Positions 28,161 through 37,647 of a DNA stretch of 51,472 bases are shown piece by piece. Position numbers and translations under genes: made by a program. Location: contig JBGTSJ010000033.1 in assembly GCA_041940305.1 (NCBI GenBank), positions 1 through 51,472 on the forward strand. Reading direction: 5' to 3'. The first letter of the stretch is position 1; the number at the start of each line of letters is the position of its first letter. The stretch is from JBGTSJ01 sp041940305 (GTDB lineage: Bacteria > Planctomycetota > Planctomycetia > Planctomycetales > Planctomycetaceae). Below the pieces are notes generated by a model. It saw only the letters and a program-made list of their open reading frames with translations, did no database searches and was not told where the DNA came from.

Positions 28161-29480
28161 CTACGCCTTGCGGATTTTCTCACGGCCCAGCTGCACACCG
28201 CGGGTTGCGTTGCGGGTGTCGAGCACCATCCGGGAGTGCCGGACGATGTCTTCGTAATCGTAGGCCGAATGGTCGGTGGCGATCAGCACGCAGTCCTGAG
28301 CGGCAAGGAACTCCGGCGTCAGCCGGCTGCTCGACATCTCGGGCAGATCGTGACGCCGCATGCGCGGCAGACGCGGCACGTGCGGATCGTTGTACGTCAA
28401 CTCCGCCCCCCGCGCAAGCAGCAGCTCCATCAGCACGAATGACGGGCTCTCGCGCGGGTCGTCCACATCGCGCTTGTACGCGGCCCCCAGGACGCAAATG
28501 CGGCTGCCGCGGATGGGCTTGCCTTCGTCATTGAGGAACTCCGCCAGCCGGCTGATGACGTACTCCGGCATCCGCGAGTTCACTTCCCCCGCCAGCTCGA
28601 TGAACCGGGTCGCCAGTCCCTGCCGGCGCGCCAGCCACGTCAGGTAGAACGGGTCGATCGGGATGCAATGCCCCCCCAGTCCCGGACCGGGATAGAACGC
28701 CTGGAAACCGAACGGCTTGGTCCGCGCCGCGTCCACCACTTCCCAGATGTCGATGCCCATCCGATCGAAGAGCACTTTAAGCTCATTGACCAGCGCAATG
28801 TTCACGGCGCGGTACGTGTTCTCCAGGATCTTGCAGGCCTCGGCCACTTCCGGACTGGAAACGGGGACCACCTCCGCCACGGCCTGCGAGTACAGAGCGC
28901 GCGCCAGCTCCAGACTCTCCGCGTCAATCCCTCCCACCACCTTGGGAATCCGCGCCGCAGAGAAGCTGGCGTTCCCGGGATCTTCCCGTTCGGGACTGTA
29001 CGCCAGGAAGAACTCGCGGCCCGCCTCAAGTCCGGTCCGTTCCAGAATGGGCAGCACAACGTCGCGCGTGGTCGTCGGATAAGTCGTGCTTTCCAGCACG
29101 ATCAACTGACCGGGGCGGAGCGCGGCGGCAATCGACCGCGTCGTCCCCTCCACGTAAGACAGATCGGGATCGCGACTGTCCGAGAGCGGAGTCGGGACGC
29201 AGATCAACAGGGCGTCGGGTTCCGACAGTCGGGACATGTCCCCGGTCGCCTCAAACAGCCCGTTGGCTTTCCAGCCGGCGATCCTCTCCGACGGCAGATG
29301 CCGGATATAGCTGCGGCCGGCGTTCAGCTGGTCCACCTTGGACACATCCACGTCGAATCCCATCGCCGACACGCCGCGCGATACGAACGCGTCGATCAGC
29401 GGGAGTCCGACGTATCCCAGCCCGATCACGCCGACCCGGGCCTGCTTGTCGGTGATCTTCTGGAGCAGACTCTGGTGCAT
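28161..29480 (-). CDS. Nucleotide-sugar (UDP-HexNAc/UDP-glucose type) 6-dehydrogenase
   Basis: A 439-residue NAD-dependent enzyme oxidising C6 of a UDP-sugar for surface polysaccharide synthesis. Domain 1 has VGVIGLGYVGLPLIDAFV and LLICVPTPLSDSRDPDLSYV. The central domain has ESTTYPTTTRDV, FLAYSPEREDPGN, IPKVVGGID and KILENTYRAVNIALVNELK. The catalytic Cys272 lies in GPGLGGHCIPIDPFYL. The C-terminal domain has GAAYKRDVDDPRESPSF. The two-Pro PTPL motif and GGHCIPIDP favour the WbpA/TviB UDP-N-acetylhexosamine dehydrogenase branch. The ATG at 29480 (MHQSLLQKITDK) is preferred over a longer frame opening at 29648. It is divergent from the TPPII gene. Confidence 0.92.
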   Translation of the reverse strand: MHQSLLQKITDKQARVGVIGLGYVGLPLIDAFVSRGVSAMGFDVDVSKVDQLNAGRSYIRHLPSERIAGWKANGLFEATGDMSRLSEPDALLICVPTPLSDSRDPDLSYVEGTTRSIAAALRPGQLIVLESTTYPTTTRDVVLPILERTGLEAGREFFLAYSPEREDPGNASFSAARIPKVVGGIDAESLELARALYSQAVAEVVPVSSPEVAEACKILENTYRAVNIALVNELKVLFDRMGIDIWEVVDAARTKPFGFQAFYPGPGLGGHCIPIDPFYLTWLARRQGLATRFIELAGEVNSRMPEYVISRLAEFLNDEGKPIRGSRICVLGAAYKRDVDDPRESPSFVLMELLLARGAELTYNDPHVPRLPRMRRHDLPEMSSSRLTPEFLAAQDCVLIATDHSAYDYEDIVRHSRMVLDTRNATRGVQLGREKIRKA

Positions 29481-29708
29481 GCGTTGGAAGCTCCCCACGG
29501 GCGTTGCAGCGGTCGGCGGGGTTCGCGCAGCGAAGAATCGGCACATCCGAACCCGGATCTCCTGCGAGTGTACGCAAAGCCCGGCGGATTGGAACGCGCG
29601 CCGCGGGCAGGCCGCCGGTTCCCGCAAACCTTGTCGCGAAGGGTCCAACGGCGTCCTAGAATTGCAGAATTGCTTGACGTTCTTCGCAGCGTGCAGAGAA
29701 GGGTCCGT

Positions 29709-32700
29709 ATGCCAGTTCGCTCCGTCCTCGCTGTCTCCCTTGCCTGTCTGCTGTTATCGGTTCCGGGATCGCGGGCGGAGCCCCCGGCGTTTCCCGCGCG
29801 GCATCTGCTGCCCAAGGACGAGACCGGGGCCGCGCGGTTCCTCGAAGCGCATCCCGAATCGGACGGGCGGGGCGTCGTCGTCGCGGTGCTCGACACCGGC
29901 GTCGATCCCGGCGCGCCCGGCCTGCAGATCACCTCCGATGGCCGGCCCAAGATCATCGACGTCATTGACGCGACCGGCAGCGGAGACGTGCCGTTGACGG
30001 ACGGCCGATCCGCTGCACAGGGCCGCCTGGAGGGGCTGAGCGGGCGGACTCTCACCATTCCCCAGAACTGGCAGAACCCCAGCGGCGAATACCGGCTGGG
30101 CATGAAAGCCGCCTGGGAACTCTTTCCATCCGAGCTGATGCACCGCCTGCTCCCGGAGCGGCGACGAACCTGGGATGTCCGCCAGCGGGAGCGCGAGCGG
30201 GAGTTGCAGCAGGCCCTCGCCACATGGGACAGGGAGCACCCCGACCCGGACGAAGAGCAGCAGGAGGATCGAGAAGAACTGCAGGCACGAATCGACGTGC
30301 TGCGCTCCGCACAGGAGTCGTACGACGATCCGGGGCCGGTCTATGACTGCATCGCCTTCCACGACGGCGAGCGATGGCGCGCCGTCGTCGACACGGACGA
30401 GGACGGCGATCTGGCGGAAGAGGCCCTGCTCACCGATTACCGCGCCGAGCGGCAGTACGCGTCCTTCGGCGAAGCGGAGCAGCTGAACTTCGCGGTCAAC
30501 ATCGAGGACGACGGCGAACTGCTGTCGATCGTCGTGGTGAGCGGAGATCACGGCACGCATGTGGCCGGCATCGTCGCCGCCCACTTCCCGGACCAGTCCG
30601 ACTGGAACGGCATCGCGCCCGGTGCGCAGATCGTCTCCATCAAGATCGGCGACACGCGGCTGGACAGCATGGAGACCGGCGCCGCCCTGGCCCGCGCGAT
30701 GCAGGCCGTCATCGAACTGGATTGCGACCTCATCAACATGAGTTACGGCGAAGCGTCGTCCGCGCCCGAACGAGGACGTCTGATCGAGCTGTTCGCCGAG
30801 ACCGTCGACGAGCACGGCGTCATCTTCGTTGCCAGCGCCGGCAACGAAGGACCCGGGTTATCGACCGTCGGAGCGCCCGGAGGATGCACATCGGCTCTGA
30901 TCGGAGTCGGGGCGTACGTCTCGCCCGACATGATGGCGGCCGAGTATGCGATCCGCGAGGACCGCGACGGTTTACCGTACACCTGGTCGTCGCGCGGTCC
31001 CGCCCTGAACGGTGCGCTCGGCGTCGATATCTTCGCTCCCGGCGGGGCCTACGCCCCCGTACCGAGCTACACGCTGCAGCCGACGCAGCGGATGAACGGG
31101 ACGTCAATGTCGTCTCCCAATGCCTGCGGCGGGATCGCACTGCTGTTGTCGGCCTTGAAACAATCGGAAACGCCCTACACCCCGGCGAGCGTGAGGCGCG
31201 CGCTGCAGAACACGGCCGAGACACTGCCGGACATCGAACCCTTCGCCCAGGGACCGGGTCTGCTGCAGGTGGACCGGGCGCACGAGTACCTCCTGGAGTT
31301 CGCCGGCGCGCCCGCCGCCGAGTTGGGATTCGACGTCCGCATCCCGTTCTTGAGCAATGCCCACGGTATCTACCTGCGCGAACGCGAGGACGTGCTCGCA
31401 CCGGCGACCTTCGAGATCGAAATCTCGCCGCGCTACCGCGAAGACGAGCCGCACGCCTCGCGGCTGGCCCTGCAGTTGCCGATTGCACTGGAGACGACAG
31501 CGGATTGGATCGACATCGGCGAGTACCTCGTGGTGACGAGCGGCGGTGGTTCGTTCGAAGTGCGGCTCGATCCCACCGGCCTCGCGCCGGGAGTGCACTT
31601 CGCGGAGATCACGGGCTTCGATCCGGTCCTTCCCGATCGCGGACCGCTGTTCCGCGTGCCGGTCACCGTCATCCGTCCCCAGGAGCCGGGAGACATCGAG
31701 GAGTGCGGCGGAACCGTCTGCGGCGAGTCGACAATGTCCGCGGGGACGTTGTCACGCAACTTCATCGCCGTGCCGCCCGGAGCGACCTGGGCGGATGTCA
31801 GCCTGACCCTCTCCAACTCCGGCACAGAGACGGAGCGGGACGCCGCGGGTGACTACACGTATCTGCTGCATGCGATCCAGCTGCTGCCGGGCGAGACGTT
31901 TGAGGCCGGCGAGCTGTTGACGTTTCTGCGGATGGAGCCCGGTTCGCACACGGTTCGCAGCTTCCCGGTGCAGGGAGGCCGGACGCTCGAACTGTGCCTC
32001 GCCCAGTACTGGTCGAGTCTGGGAGCGTCGCTCATTGAGTACCAGGTCACATTTCGCGGCCTGGTCCCCAGCGAAACCGTTGTCACGCTCCCATCGAGCG
32101 GTGCACCGCTGCCGGTGGAGGTCGCTGCCCACCTGCGCCGCGAGCGCTGCGCACCCCGCGGCTCGCTGAATACTTGGCGGCAACTGCTCGCGCCGGACGA
32201 ATCCAACATCGAGCCGCTGACCTCCCGGCGGGACCTGCTGCCGCACAGCCGGCACATGCATCAACTCGTGCTCACCTACTCCGTGTCGCAGCCGGAATCG
32301 GGACTGGTGACGATCGGCGTGCCCGCGCTGGAAGGATTGCTGTACGACGCGCCGGTGATGTCGCTCCGCTGGCTGCTCTTCGACACGAACAACCAGCTCG
32401 TAGCCGCCAACGACATGTACTCAGACCCCTTCTCCCTGGAGGCGGGCGAGTATGAGCTGCAGCTGCAACTGCTGCACGCCGAAGCCGCCGCCCTGGAGTC
32501 GTTCCAGCAGACGCAGATCGCCGTCGATCGCGACATCCCCGGGGGCATCTCCATCCCCGCGCATGCATCGCGGTTTTCGGTCGTGGAAGGAGAGCCGGAC
32601 TTCGAGCCGCGCTGGCTGGACCCGGGCGAGACGGCGACAATCTGGTTCGGCGCACCCTCCCCGACGCAGCTTCCGGACGGGTCCGTCGCGGGCAATGTGC

Positions 32701-33560
32701 TGTTCGGAACCATCACGTACGAACTGGCGCCGGAAGGCATCGCCGGAGCCAGCCGTCGTCCGGACGGATTCCCAATCCAGTACGTAGTGCCGTCGGGCCT
32801 CGGCGCCGCCGGCGAGCCGGGGGAAAAGGGACCAGGACCAAAACGCGACAATGGGAAGAAACCGGTCGCAGAACGCCTGCAGCTTGAGTACCTCGAATTC
32901 CGGCTCGAGCAATTGTCATCGCTGAACTGGAGCGACGACCGCGCACGGATCGACCAGCTGACGGAAGAGCTCCTCAACGAGTTTCCCGAGAATCGCCGCC
33001 AGATTCGGGTCGCACGGCTGCACCTGGTGGACGACGACGAGCGCGAAACGCGGCTGCCGGAAGTCGTCGAAGCCGCCGATGCGGTCATCGCGACCATCAA
33101 CCGCCGCCGACTGGCTCGCCACTTCGGCACGCGGCCCGACCCCGAACAGTCCGAACGAAACACCCAGCGAGAGGAGGAGCGCGCAGACCTGATCGACGCG
33201 CTGTATCGCAAGGGGCGGGCACTGGGGTTCATGGAGCTGCCGGACGTCGTCGAGCAGCACCCGATCGTCGACCAGGCCGCCCATGACGCCGCATTCGAGC
33301 AGACCTTTCAGCAGCTCTCCCGCTGGGCCGACACGACGGCGGCCGACTACTTCCGCCTCCACGCCCGCCGCGACCGCCGACGCGGCCGCTTCGCCCAGGC
33401 GCTCCAACTGCTCGACCGGCACGCGGACGAATTCCAGCGCGTCCAGGAGTTCGCCGAGAAGCGGCGCGATGTGTACGGAGAGCTCGACTGGGACGACTGG
33501 CGCGACTACGAGCAGCGCTGGATCCTCCGGCGCTTTCCATCAGAGCGGCAAAGCTTCTGA
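29709..33560 (+). CDS. Tripeptidyl peptidase II-like S8 serine peptidase, exported
   Basis: A 1283-residue subtilisin-family protease that matches eukaryotic TPPII in length and layout. After a signal peptide (MPVRSVLAVSLACLLLSVPG) comes HLLPKDETGAARFLEAHPE, the TPPII-type N-terminus. The triad is Asp62 (VAVLDTGVDPGAPG), His281 (SGDHGTHVAGI) and Ser466 (MNGTSMSSPNACGG), with oxyanion Asn379 (VASAGNEGPG). The spacings 219, 98 and 87 are nearly those recalled for human TPP2 (D44, H264, N362, S449). The long Asp-His insert typical of TPPII is present (LTIPQNWQNPSGEYRLGM). The C-terminal third is beta-rich, then helical (AERLQLEYLEFRLEQLSSLN), as in TPPII. The ATG at 29709 follows AGAAGGG. Its presence outside the cytoplasm is unlike the eukaryotic enzyme. 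Confidence 0.93.
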   Translation: MPVRSVLAVSLACLLLSVPGSRAEPPAFPARHLLPKDETGAARFLEAHPESDGRGVVVAVLDTGVDPGAPGLQITSDGRPKIIDVIDATGSGDVPLTDGRSAAQGRLEGLSGRTLTIPQNWQNPSGEYRLGMKAAWELFPSELMHRLLPERRRTWDVRQRERERELQQALATWDREHPDPDEEQQEDREELQARIDVLRSAQESYDDPGPVYDCIAFHDGERWRAVVDTDEDGDLAEEALLTDYRAERQYASFGEAEQLNFAVNIEDDGELLSIVVVSGDHGTHVAGIVAAHFPDQSDWNGIAPGAQIVSIKIGDTRLDSMETGAALARAMQAVIELDCDLINMSYGEASSAPERGRLIELFAETVDEHGVIFVASAGNEGPGLSTVGAPGGCTSALIGVGAYVSPDMMAAEYAIREDRDGLPYTWSSRGPALNGALGVDIFAPGGAYAPVPSYTLQPTQRMNGTSMSSPNACGGIALLLSALKQSETPYTPASVRRALQNTAETLPDIEPFAQGPGLLQVDRAHEYLLEFAGAPAAELGFDVRIPFLSNAHGIYLREREDVLAPATFEIEISPRYREDEPHASRLALQLPIALETTADWIDIGEYLVVTSGGGSFEVRLDPTGLAPGVHFAEITGFDPVLPDRGPLFRVPVTVIRPQEPGDIEECGGTVCGESTMSAGTLSRNFIAVPPGATWADVSLTLSNSGTETERDAAGDYTYLLHAIQLLPGETFEAGELLTFLRMEPGSHTVRSFPVQGGRTLELCLAQYWSSLGASLIEYQVTFRGLVPSETVVTLPSSGAPLPVEVAAHLRRERCAPRGSLNTWRQLLAPDESNIEPLTSRRDLLPHSRHMHQLVLTYSVSQPESGLVTIGVPALEGLLYDAPVMSLRWLLFDTNNQLVAANDMYSDPFSLEAGEYELQLQLLHAEAAALESFQQTQIAVDRDIPGGISIPAHASRFSVVEGEPDFEPRWLDPGETATIWFGAPSPTQLPDGSVAGNVLFGTITYELAPEGIAGASRRPDGFPIQYVVPSGLGAAGEPGEKGPGPKRDNGKKPVAERLQLEYLEFRLEQLSSLNWSDDRARIDQLTEELLNEFPENRRQIRVARLHLVDDDERETRLPEVVEAADAVIATINRRRLARHFGTRPDPEQSERNTQREEERADLIDALYRKGRALGFMELPDVVEQHPIVDQAAHDAAFEQTFQQLSRWADTTAADYFRLHARRDRRRGRFAQALQLLDRHADEFQRVQEFAEKRRDVYGELDWDDWRDYEQRWILRRFPSERQSF

Positions 33561-33947
33561 CAAGGACTCCGATTCGCGCGGACGATCAGCCCGGAAACAC
33601 CAACCGCCGCCGTTCCGAGGGGGTTGGAACGGCGGCGGCATGCGTTGAGAGTGATGAACGCGACGCCTCGGTTTCCAGGTGTCGTCTCGTCGCAACGTGC
33701 AGTCGGGCCGGCGGCGGACGGAGAGAGGGGGCCATCCTCGCCGCCGGTGCCGGCATCGCATCGCATCACCTTTCGATCAGTATCGGCGCTCCGCGCGAAG
33801 CGAAGTGCAGGTTTCCTCCGCACGCCCGGTGGCGACGATTGACGCCGTGGAATCGCGTCTGTCACTCTGAGCGGCTCTGTCGCTTGTGAGGATCCGCGCG
33901 ACGGCGCCCCGCCGCCCGGGTTCCGGAAACCAGGGGAACCGCAGCTC
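33561..33947. other. Gene-free stretch of 387 bases with a GC hairpin
   Basis: It holds the hairpin at 33604-33638. Beyond it no coding frame was recognised; GCATC microrepeats occur near 33754-33767. The promoter of the CPBP protease gene presumably lies here, without a clear consensus. Confidence 0.4.
33604..33638 (+). terminator. Hairpin after the TPPII gene
   Basis: CCGCCGCCGTTCC / GGAACGGCGGCGG, a 13-bp perfect stem with a 9-base loop, lies 43 bases past the TPPII stop. There is no U tract. Confidence 0.55.
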
Positions 33948-34532
33948 GTGGGCTTCGACGACCGGACTTCGTTTCTCAACCTCGCCGGCGTGATGCAGGG
34001 CGGGCTGATCGTCCTCGCACTGCTGCTGGCGGCGGCCGCAGGACTCGCGCCGCTCGACGCCATCGGCTGGAACTGGACGGACACCGGCATCGGTCTCGCG
34101 GCCGTGCTGCCGCTGCTGCTGGCGTTCTTCGCCCTGCGCAATTTGCGGGACATCGTCGTGGACGTCGTCGGCAGGCCGCTCAGCCGCTGCACCTGGTACG
34201 ACCTCATCCTGCTCGCCGCGGTCGCGGGCTTCAGCGAGGAACTGCTCTTCCGCGGCGTGCTGCAACCGTGGATCGGACGGCTGCACCCCTGGGCGGGCAT
34301 TGTGGCGGCGAACCTCATCTTCGGTCTGATGCACGCCGTCACCCCGACCTACGCAATCATGGCCACCATCTTCGGCTTCTACCTCAGCTGGCTGTTCGCA
34401 GAGCCCGGAGATTCTAACCTGCTGCGCCCCATGGTGACGCACGCCGCCTACGACTACATCGCCTTCCTCCTGGTCGTTCGCGACTATCGCCGGAAGGGAG
34501 CCGGGAACTCAAAGCCCGCGGATGCCGCTTGA
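33948..34532 (+). CDS. CPBP family intramembrane metalloprotease
   Basis: A 194-residue polytopic membrane protein of the CPBP/Abi (CAAX-protease-related) family. Motif 1 is FSEELLFRGVLQPWIGR, motif 2 is NLIFGLMHAVTPTY and motif 3 is MVTHAAYDYIAF. Together they supply the Glu-Glu and His ligands of the active site. Hydrophobic segments precede motif 1 (GGLIVLALLLAAAAGLAPL, IGLAAVLPLLLAFFAL). It starts at GTG 33948, with GGGGA upstream. The biological substrate is unknown; bacterial members act in bacteriocin immunity or membrane protein processing. Isolated, and followed by a strong terminator. Confidence 0.9.
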   Translation: MGFDDRTSFLNLAGVMQGGLIVLALLLAAAAGLAPLDAIGWNWTDTGIGLAAVLPLLLAFFALRNLRDIVVDVVGRPLSRCTWYDLILLAAVAGFSEELLFRGVLQPWIGRLHPWAGIVAANLIFGLMHAVTPTYAIMATIFGFYLSWLFAEPGDSNLLRPMVTHAAYDYIAFLLVVRDYRRKGAGNSKPADAA

Positions 34533-34560
34533 CCACGGACCGGCATCGGCCCTGTCACGA

Positions 34561-34625
34561 AGAGCCGCGACCGGCAGGGAGCGGTCCGGGGGTGAACGCC
34601 GCTTCCTGCCGGGCGCGGCTCTTTT
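34561..34625 (+). terminator. Long intrinsic terminator of the CPBP gene
   Basis: AGAGCCGCG / CGCGGCTCT plus CCGGCAGG / CCTGCCGG and an inner AGCGG / CCGCT give a long, slightly bulged hairpin, followed by TTTT. It starts 29 bases past the stop at 34532. Confidence 0.8.
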
Positions 34626-34676
34626 GCTGAATCGATATGGAGCGCGGCCCTCGTTACTTCGTTCAGCAGCATGCCC

Positions 34677-36776
34677 CTAGCGTTTGAAGTCTTCGACGAC
34701 TTGCGCCGGGGATAACTCCGCGTCCGTCAGCTTCAACTCGCCTCCCGCCGCCTGATACACCGCACCGAGAACATCCAAGTCCGTGTTTCCGGTTCCATAG
34801 ATCGTCAGCGGCGCCGGTGCCGCAAGCGCCGCGAGCCCGGCGATATCGCCATACTTCAGCGCGCCCGGCAGAAACATCGGTTCGTCCGGAGACTCGACCT
34901 GCGTGAATGAGAAGCCGCGCAAGTCGGCCGTCGTTGAGGCCAGCTGATCGCCGGCGATGGCGGCGGCCAGCAGACCCCACGGTCCGGCGTCTCCCGTCGC
35001 GACCAGGTGCTTCTTCTTGACGACCGTCTGAGAATTCATCGCGGCGAGGATCGTCAGCACGTCACGAACCCGCTCCGAGACCAGCGGCCGGTTGTAGCCG
35101 AACGTGTAACCGGGAAAGCCGGTGTTGACCGGCCGGACGTCGGAAGCGGCTGGAGCGTCGCCCCCCGTGAGAAACAGATCGGCCGATGCGACGGCATATC
35201 CCACTTCCAGCAGCTTGACGACTTCCGGCGCCGGTTGTCCCTCGCTGTCCAGCAGGTGGGATCGGCCTCGCCCGTCAATCCACAGAATGGCTTCGCCGTT
35301 GAATGTTGCCGGCATGAGCGCCGTGAACGCAATCAACTCGCTCGTGCCGGGCCGCGTGCACGATCCCTCCAGCAGTTCGAACTTTCCCGACTGCCTGCGT
35401 TTCGACTCCGGAGTCTCAACCCGTTCCGGCACGCCGTCGTCGAGCATGACCCGCGCCGCCGTGCCGATCACCCGCCGGTACTCCGCCACGTCATCGGCCG
35501 ATTCGGGCACAAGGGCCGCGAACTGGACGCGGGCCTCCTCCGTCATTCGTTCGCGCAGCGACTCTGCACTCAACGCATCCTCCGGGACCGGATGCTCCGC
35601 GTCGAACACCGTCATCTGTTCCTGCGAGAGCGGCTCGAAGTCGGTCTGCACGACCGGCGTGTCCAACCCGAGACCAAGATGTTCGTTGAACCAGTCGAAC
35701 ATCATCTCGCGGGCGACCTCGTTGTAGTTGTGCTTGAACTGCGGATAGCAGACAGCGTTGACGTTCCCGGCCGCGTCGAACAGCGAATAGACCTGCTTGA
35801 GTTCCGGCAGCCCCTTGGTCTCGATGTCGATCGTCCAGTCGTCCGCTCCGCTCATGGCCATCGGACGGGGCGCGCACAGCGCAGCGATGGCGATGTTGTT
35901 GATGTCCTGTCGCAGGTAGGAAGCGTTCTCGCAGACGCAGCCCCCCTGCATGGCCGTCGACACCATCACCGCCGGGAAGGCAACAGCCGGACGCGAATCG
36001 AGAGCGCACAGCATGAACGTCTGCGTCCCGCCGCCGCTCGCCCCGGTGACGCCGATCCGCTCGGCATCCACGTCCGGCAGCGACGTGAGGAAGTCGAGTG
36101 CGCGGATGGAGTTCCAGGTCTGCAGGCCCATCTTGTTCTGCAGCCACAACTCGGCCTCGACGTCGTTAAAGCCGTCGCGGTGATCGATTGTCTGACTGTC
36201 GGCGTATCCCACCATGTCGTAATGAAACACGACGCAGCCCATTCGCGCCAGCTGCACCATGCGGGCCTGCAACGGAGACCGCGCCCCCGACATGAACTCC
36301 TCGGCCTCAATGTTGATCTGCTCCTGTGCGGCGGCTTCGCCTGCATCGTAAAAGCGGCCGTTGGCCCAGTGCCCATGCGGGCACAGAACTCCGGGCGCTT
36401 TCCCGTTCCCGTTCACGGGTCGATAGAGACTGCCGGTGACGTAATGCCCCGGACGGCTGGCGAAGTACACCTTCTCCACCGTGTAGCCGTCGCGCTCGAT
36501 GCGGCCGTGAATGACCGGATCCAGCGGCGTCTTCTCCGGCATCGGCCAGAGTCCGCAGGCCACCAGCAGTTGTTCGCGAATCCGCTGCGATTCCTCGTCC
36601 CAGGCGGCCCGCGTGGTAGGAGGAACCCACGGGTGGTACGCATCGTTCAGCGTCCGCAACGGCTTGAGTCGCGCGTCCTGCAGTGGTTCGGCCGCAGAGG
36701 ACCGGGTGCTGACGGCCACCGCCGCCACAGTCGCCATCACCGATGTGAACAGCACGCGATTCAAACTCGCCCCCAT
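34677..36776 (-). CDS. Acetylxylan-esterase-like alpha/beta hydrolase, exported
   Basis: A 699-residue protein with a signal peptide (SLNRVLFTSVMATVAAVAVS, ending RSSA-AEP). The N-terminal hydrolase domain shows LYRPVNGNGKAPGVLCPHGH (oxyanion region), GCVVFHYDMVGYADSQ, the nucleophile elbow GVTGASGGGTQTFML with its Ser, and a C-terminal His in QFKHNYNEVAREMMFDWF. A second, poorer hydrolase-like half follows (GEAILWIDGRGRSHLLDSEG, VASADLFLTGGD, VATGDAGPWGLLAAAI). This plan is common in planctomycete acetylxylan-esterase annotations. It probably deacylates polysaccharides outside the cytoplasm. The ATG at 36776 has GGAG 7 bases before it. It is 34 bases downstream of the SGNH gene, so they form an operon. 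Confidence 0.85.
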   Translation of the reverse strand: MGASLNRVLFTSVMATVAAVAVSTRSSAAEPLQDARLKPLRTLNDAYHPWVPPTTRAAWDEESQRIREQLLVACGLWPMPEKTPLDPVIHGRIERDGYTVEKVYFASRPGHYVTGSLYRPVNGNGKAPGVLCPHGHWANGRFYDAGEAAAQEQINIEAEEFMSGARSPLQARMVQLARMGCVVFHYDMVGYADSQTIDHRDGFNDVEAELWLQNKMGLQTWNSIRALDFLTSLPDVDAERIGVTGASGGGTQTFMLCALDSRPAVAFPAVMVSTAMQGGCVCENASYLRQDINNIAIAALCAPRPMAMSGADDWTIDIETKGLPELKQVYSLFDAAGNVNAVCYPQFKHNYNEVAREMMFDWFNEHLGLGLDTPVVQTDFEPLSQEQMTVFDAEHPVPEDALSAESLRERMTEEARVQFAALVPESADDVAEYRRVIGTAARVMLDDGVPERVETPESKRRQSGKFELLEGSCTRPGTSELIAFTALMPATFNGEAILWIDGRGRSHLLDSEGQPAPEVVKLLEVGYAVASADLFLTGGDAPAASDVRPVNTGFPGYTFGYNRPLVSERVRDVLTILAAMNSQTVVKKKHLVATGDAGPWGLLAAAIAGDQLASTTADLRGFSFTQVESPDEPMFLPGALKYGDIAGLAALAAPAPLTIYGTGNTDLDVLGAVYQAAGGELKLTDAELSPAQVVEDFKR

Positions 36777-36810
36777 GGATCGTCTCCGATTGCGCAGCGG
36801 TGCAGGGAAC

Positions 36811-37503
36811 TCAATTCTCAAGCGTCAGATGCGGGCGCAGCAGGTCCGCCCAGACGGCATAGCCCTCAGGGCTCAGGTGCAGCCCGTCCTCGACGAACAA
36901 CTCCGGCCGCGGCCGGCCGTCCTCGCCCAGCATCGGCCCGTCAATATCGATGAACGTCAGCCGCTCATCCTCCTCGCAATCGGCCCGGATCAGCGCGTTG
37001 GCGGCTCGGACGCGATGCACCAGATGCCACCGCTTAATGCTGGGCTTGATCGCGATGTACAGAATCCGCGTTTCGGGCAGCGACTCGTGGATCGTGGCCG
37101 CGAACGCCAGAAAGTTCTCGTGAACTCCGCACGGCGTCACGTCATCGGCGATGTCGTTGTCGCCTGCGTACAGCACGACGATGCGAGGCTGGTACGGCAG
37201 CACGATTCGCGGGGCGAAATGCGTGCTGTCCGCCACCTGCGAACCGCCGAATCCCCGGTTGATCGCCGGCGTTCCCGGAAAGTCACGCTCCAGGTCCCAC
37301 AGCCGAATGCTGGAGCTGCCGACGAATACAATTCCCCCGGTCTCGGGGAACTTCTCGCGGTCCTGCTCCTCAAAGGCTGCGATGGCGGATTCCCATCTCG
37401 CGAAGGGATCGTCATCGGCCGTGGCGGAGACGACCGCCGCTGCGAGCAGGAGCCAGGAGCAGATCAGAGCGCGACTGGCGTCGCGCATCAGCGAGGGCAT
37501 CAT
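36811..37503 (-). CDS. SGNH/GDSL-family esterase, exported
   Basis: A 230-residue hydrolase with a signal peptide (RALICSWLLLAAAVVSATA-DDD). The SGNH blocks are visible: block I Ser in VFVGSSSIRLWDL, block II Gly in INRGFGGSQVADS, block III Asn in VVLYAGDNDIADD, and block V Asp/His in VEDGLHLSPEGYAVW. It likely removes acetyl or acyl groups from a sugar or lipid. It is first in an operon with the acetylxylan-esterase-like gene, so the two may act on the same acylated polysaccharide (inference). Confidence 0.9.
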   Translation of the reverse strand: MMPSLMRDASRALICSWLLLAAAVVSATADDDPFARWESAIAAFEEQDREKFPETGGIVFVGSSSIRLWDLERDFPGTPAINRGFGGSQVADSTHFAPRIVLPYQPRIVVLYAGDNDIADDVTPCGVHENFLAFAATIHESLPETRILYIAIKPSIKRWHLVHRVRAANALIRADCEEDERLTFIDIDGPMLGEDGRPRPELFVEDGLHLSPEGYAVWADLLRPHLTLEN

Positions 37504-37647
37504 CGGGCGTCCCGGGTGCTGGTAGAAAGCACACGTCAGGTCGCCATACTAAACCGCCCGGCAGCCAAGAACCAGCAACCGCGCCGATCGCCCGGCCCGA
37601 TGGGCCGGGACCACTGACCGCTGAGTGGAGATTGACTCGGCCCGTGC

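Noticed and set aside
28668..29708. Long upstream extension of the TPPII frame
   Set aside because: It is antisense to the UDP-sugar dehydrogenase and lacks homology; the ATG at 29709 starts the signal peptide.
35007..36953. A 648-residue plus-strand frame opposite the esterase gene
   Set aside because: Arg/His-rich shadow frame typical of GC-rich antisense; the minus-strand frame has catalytic motifs and a signal peptide.
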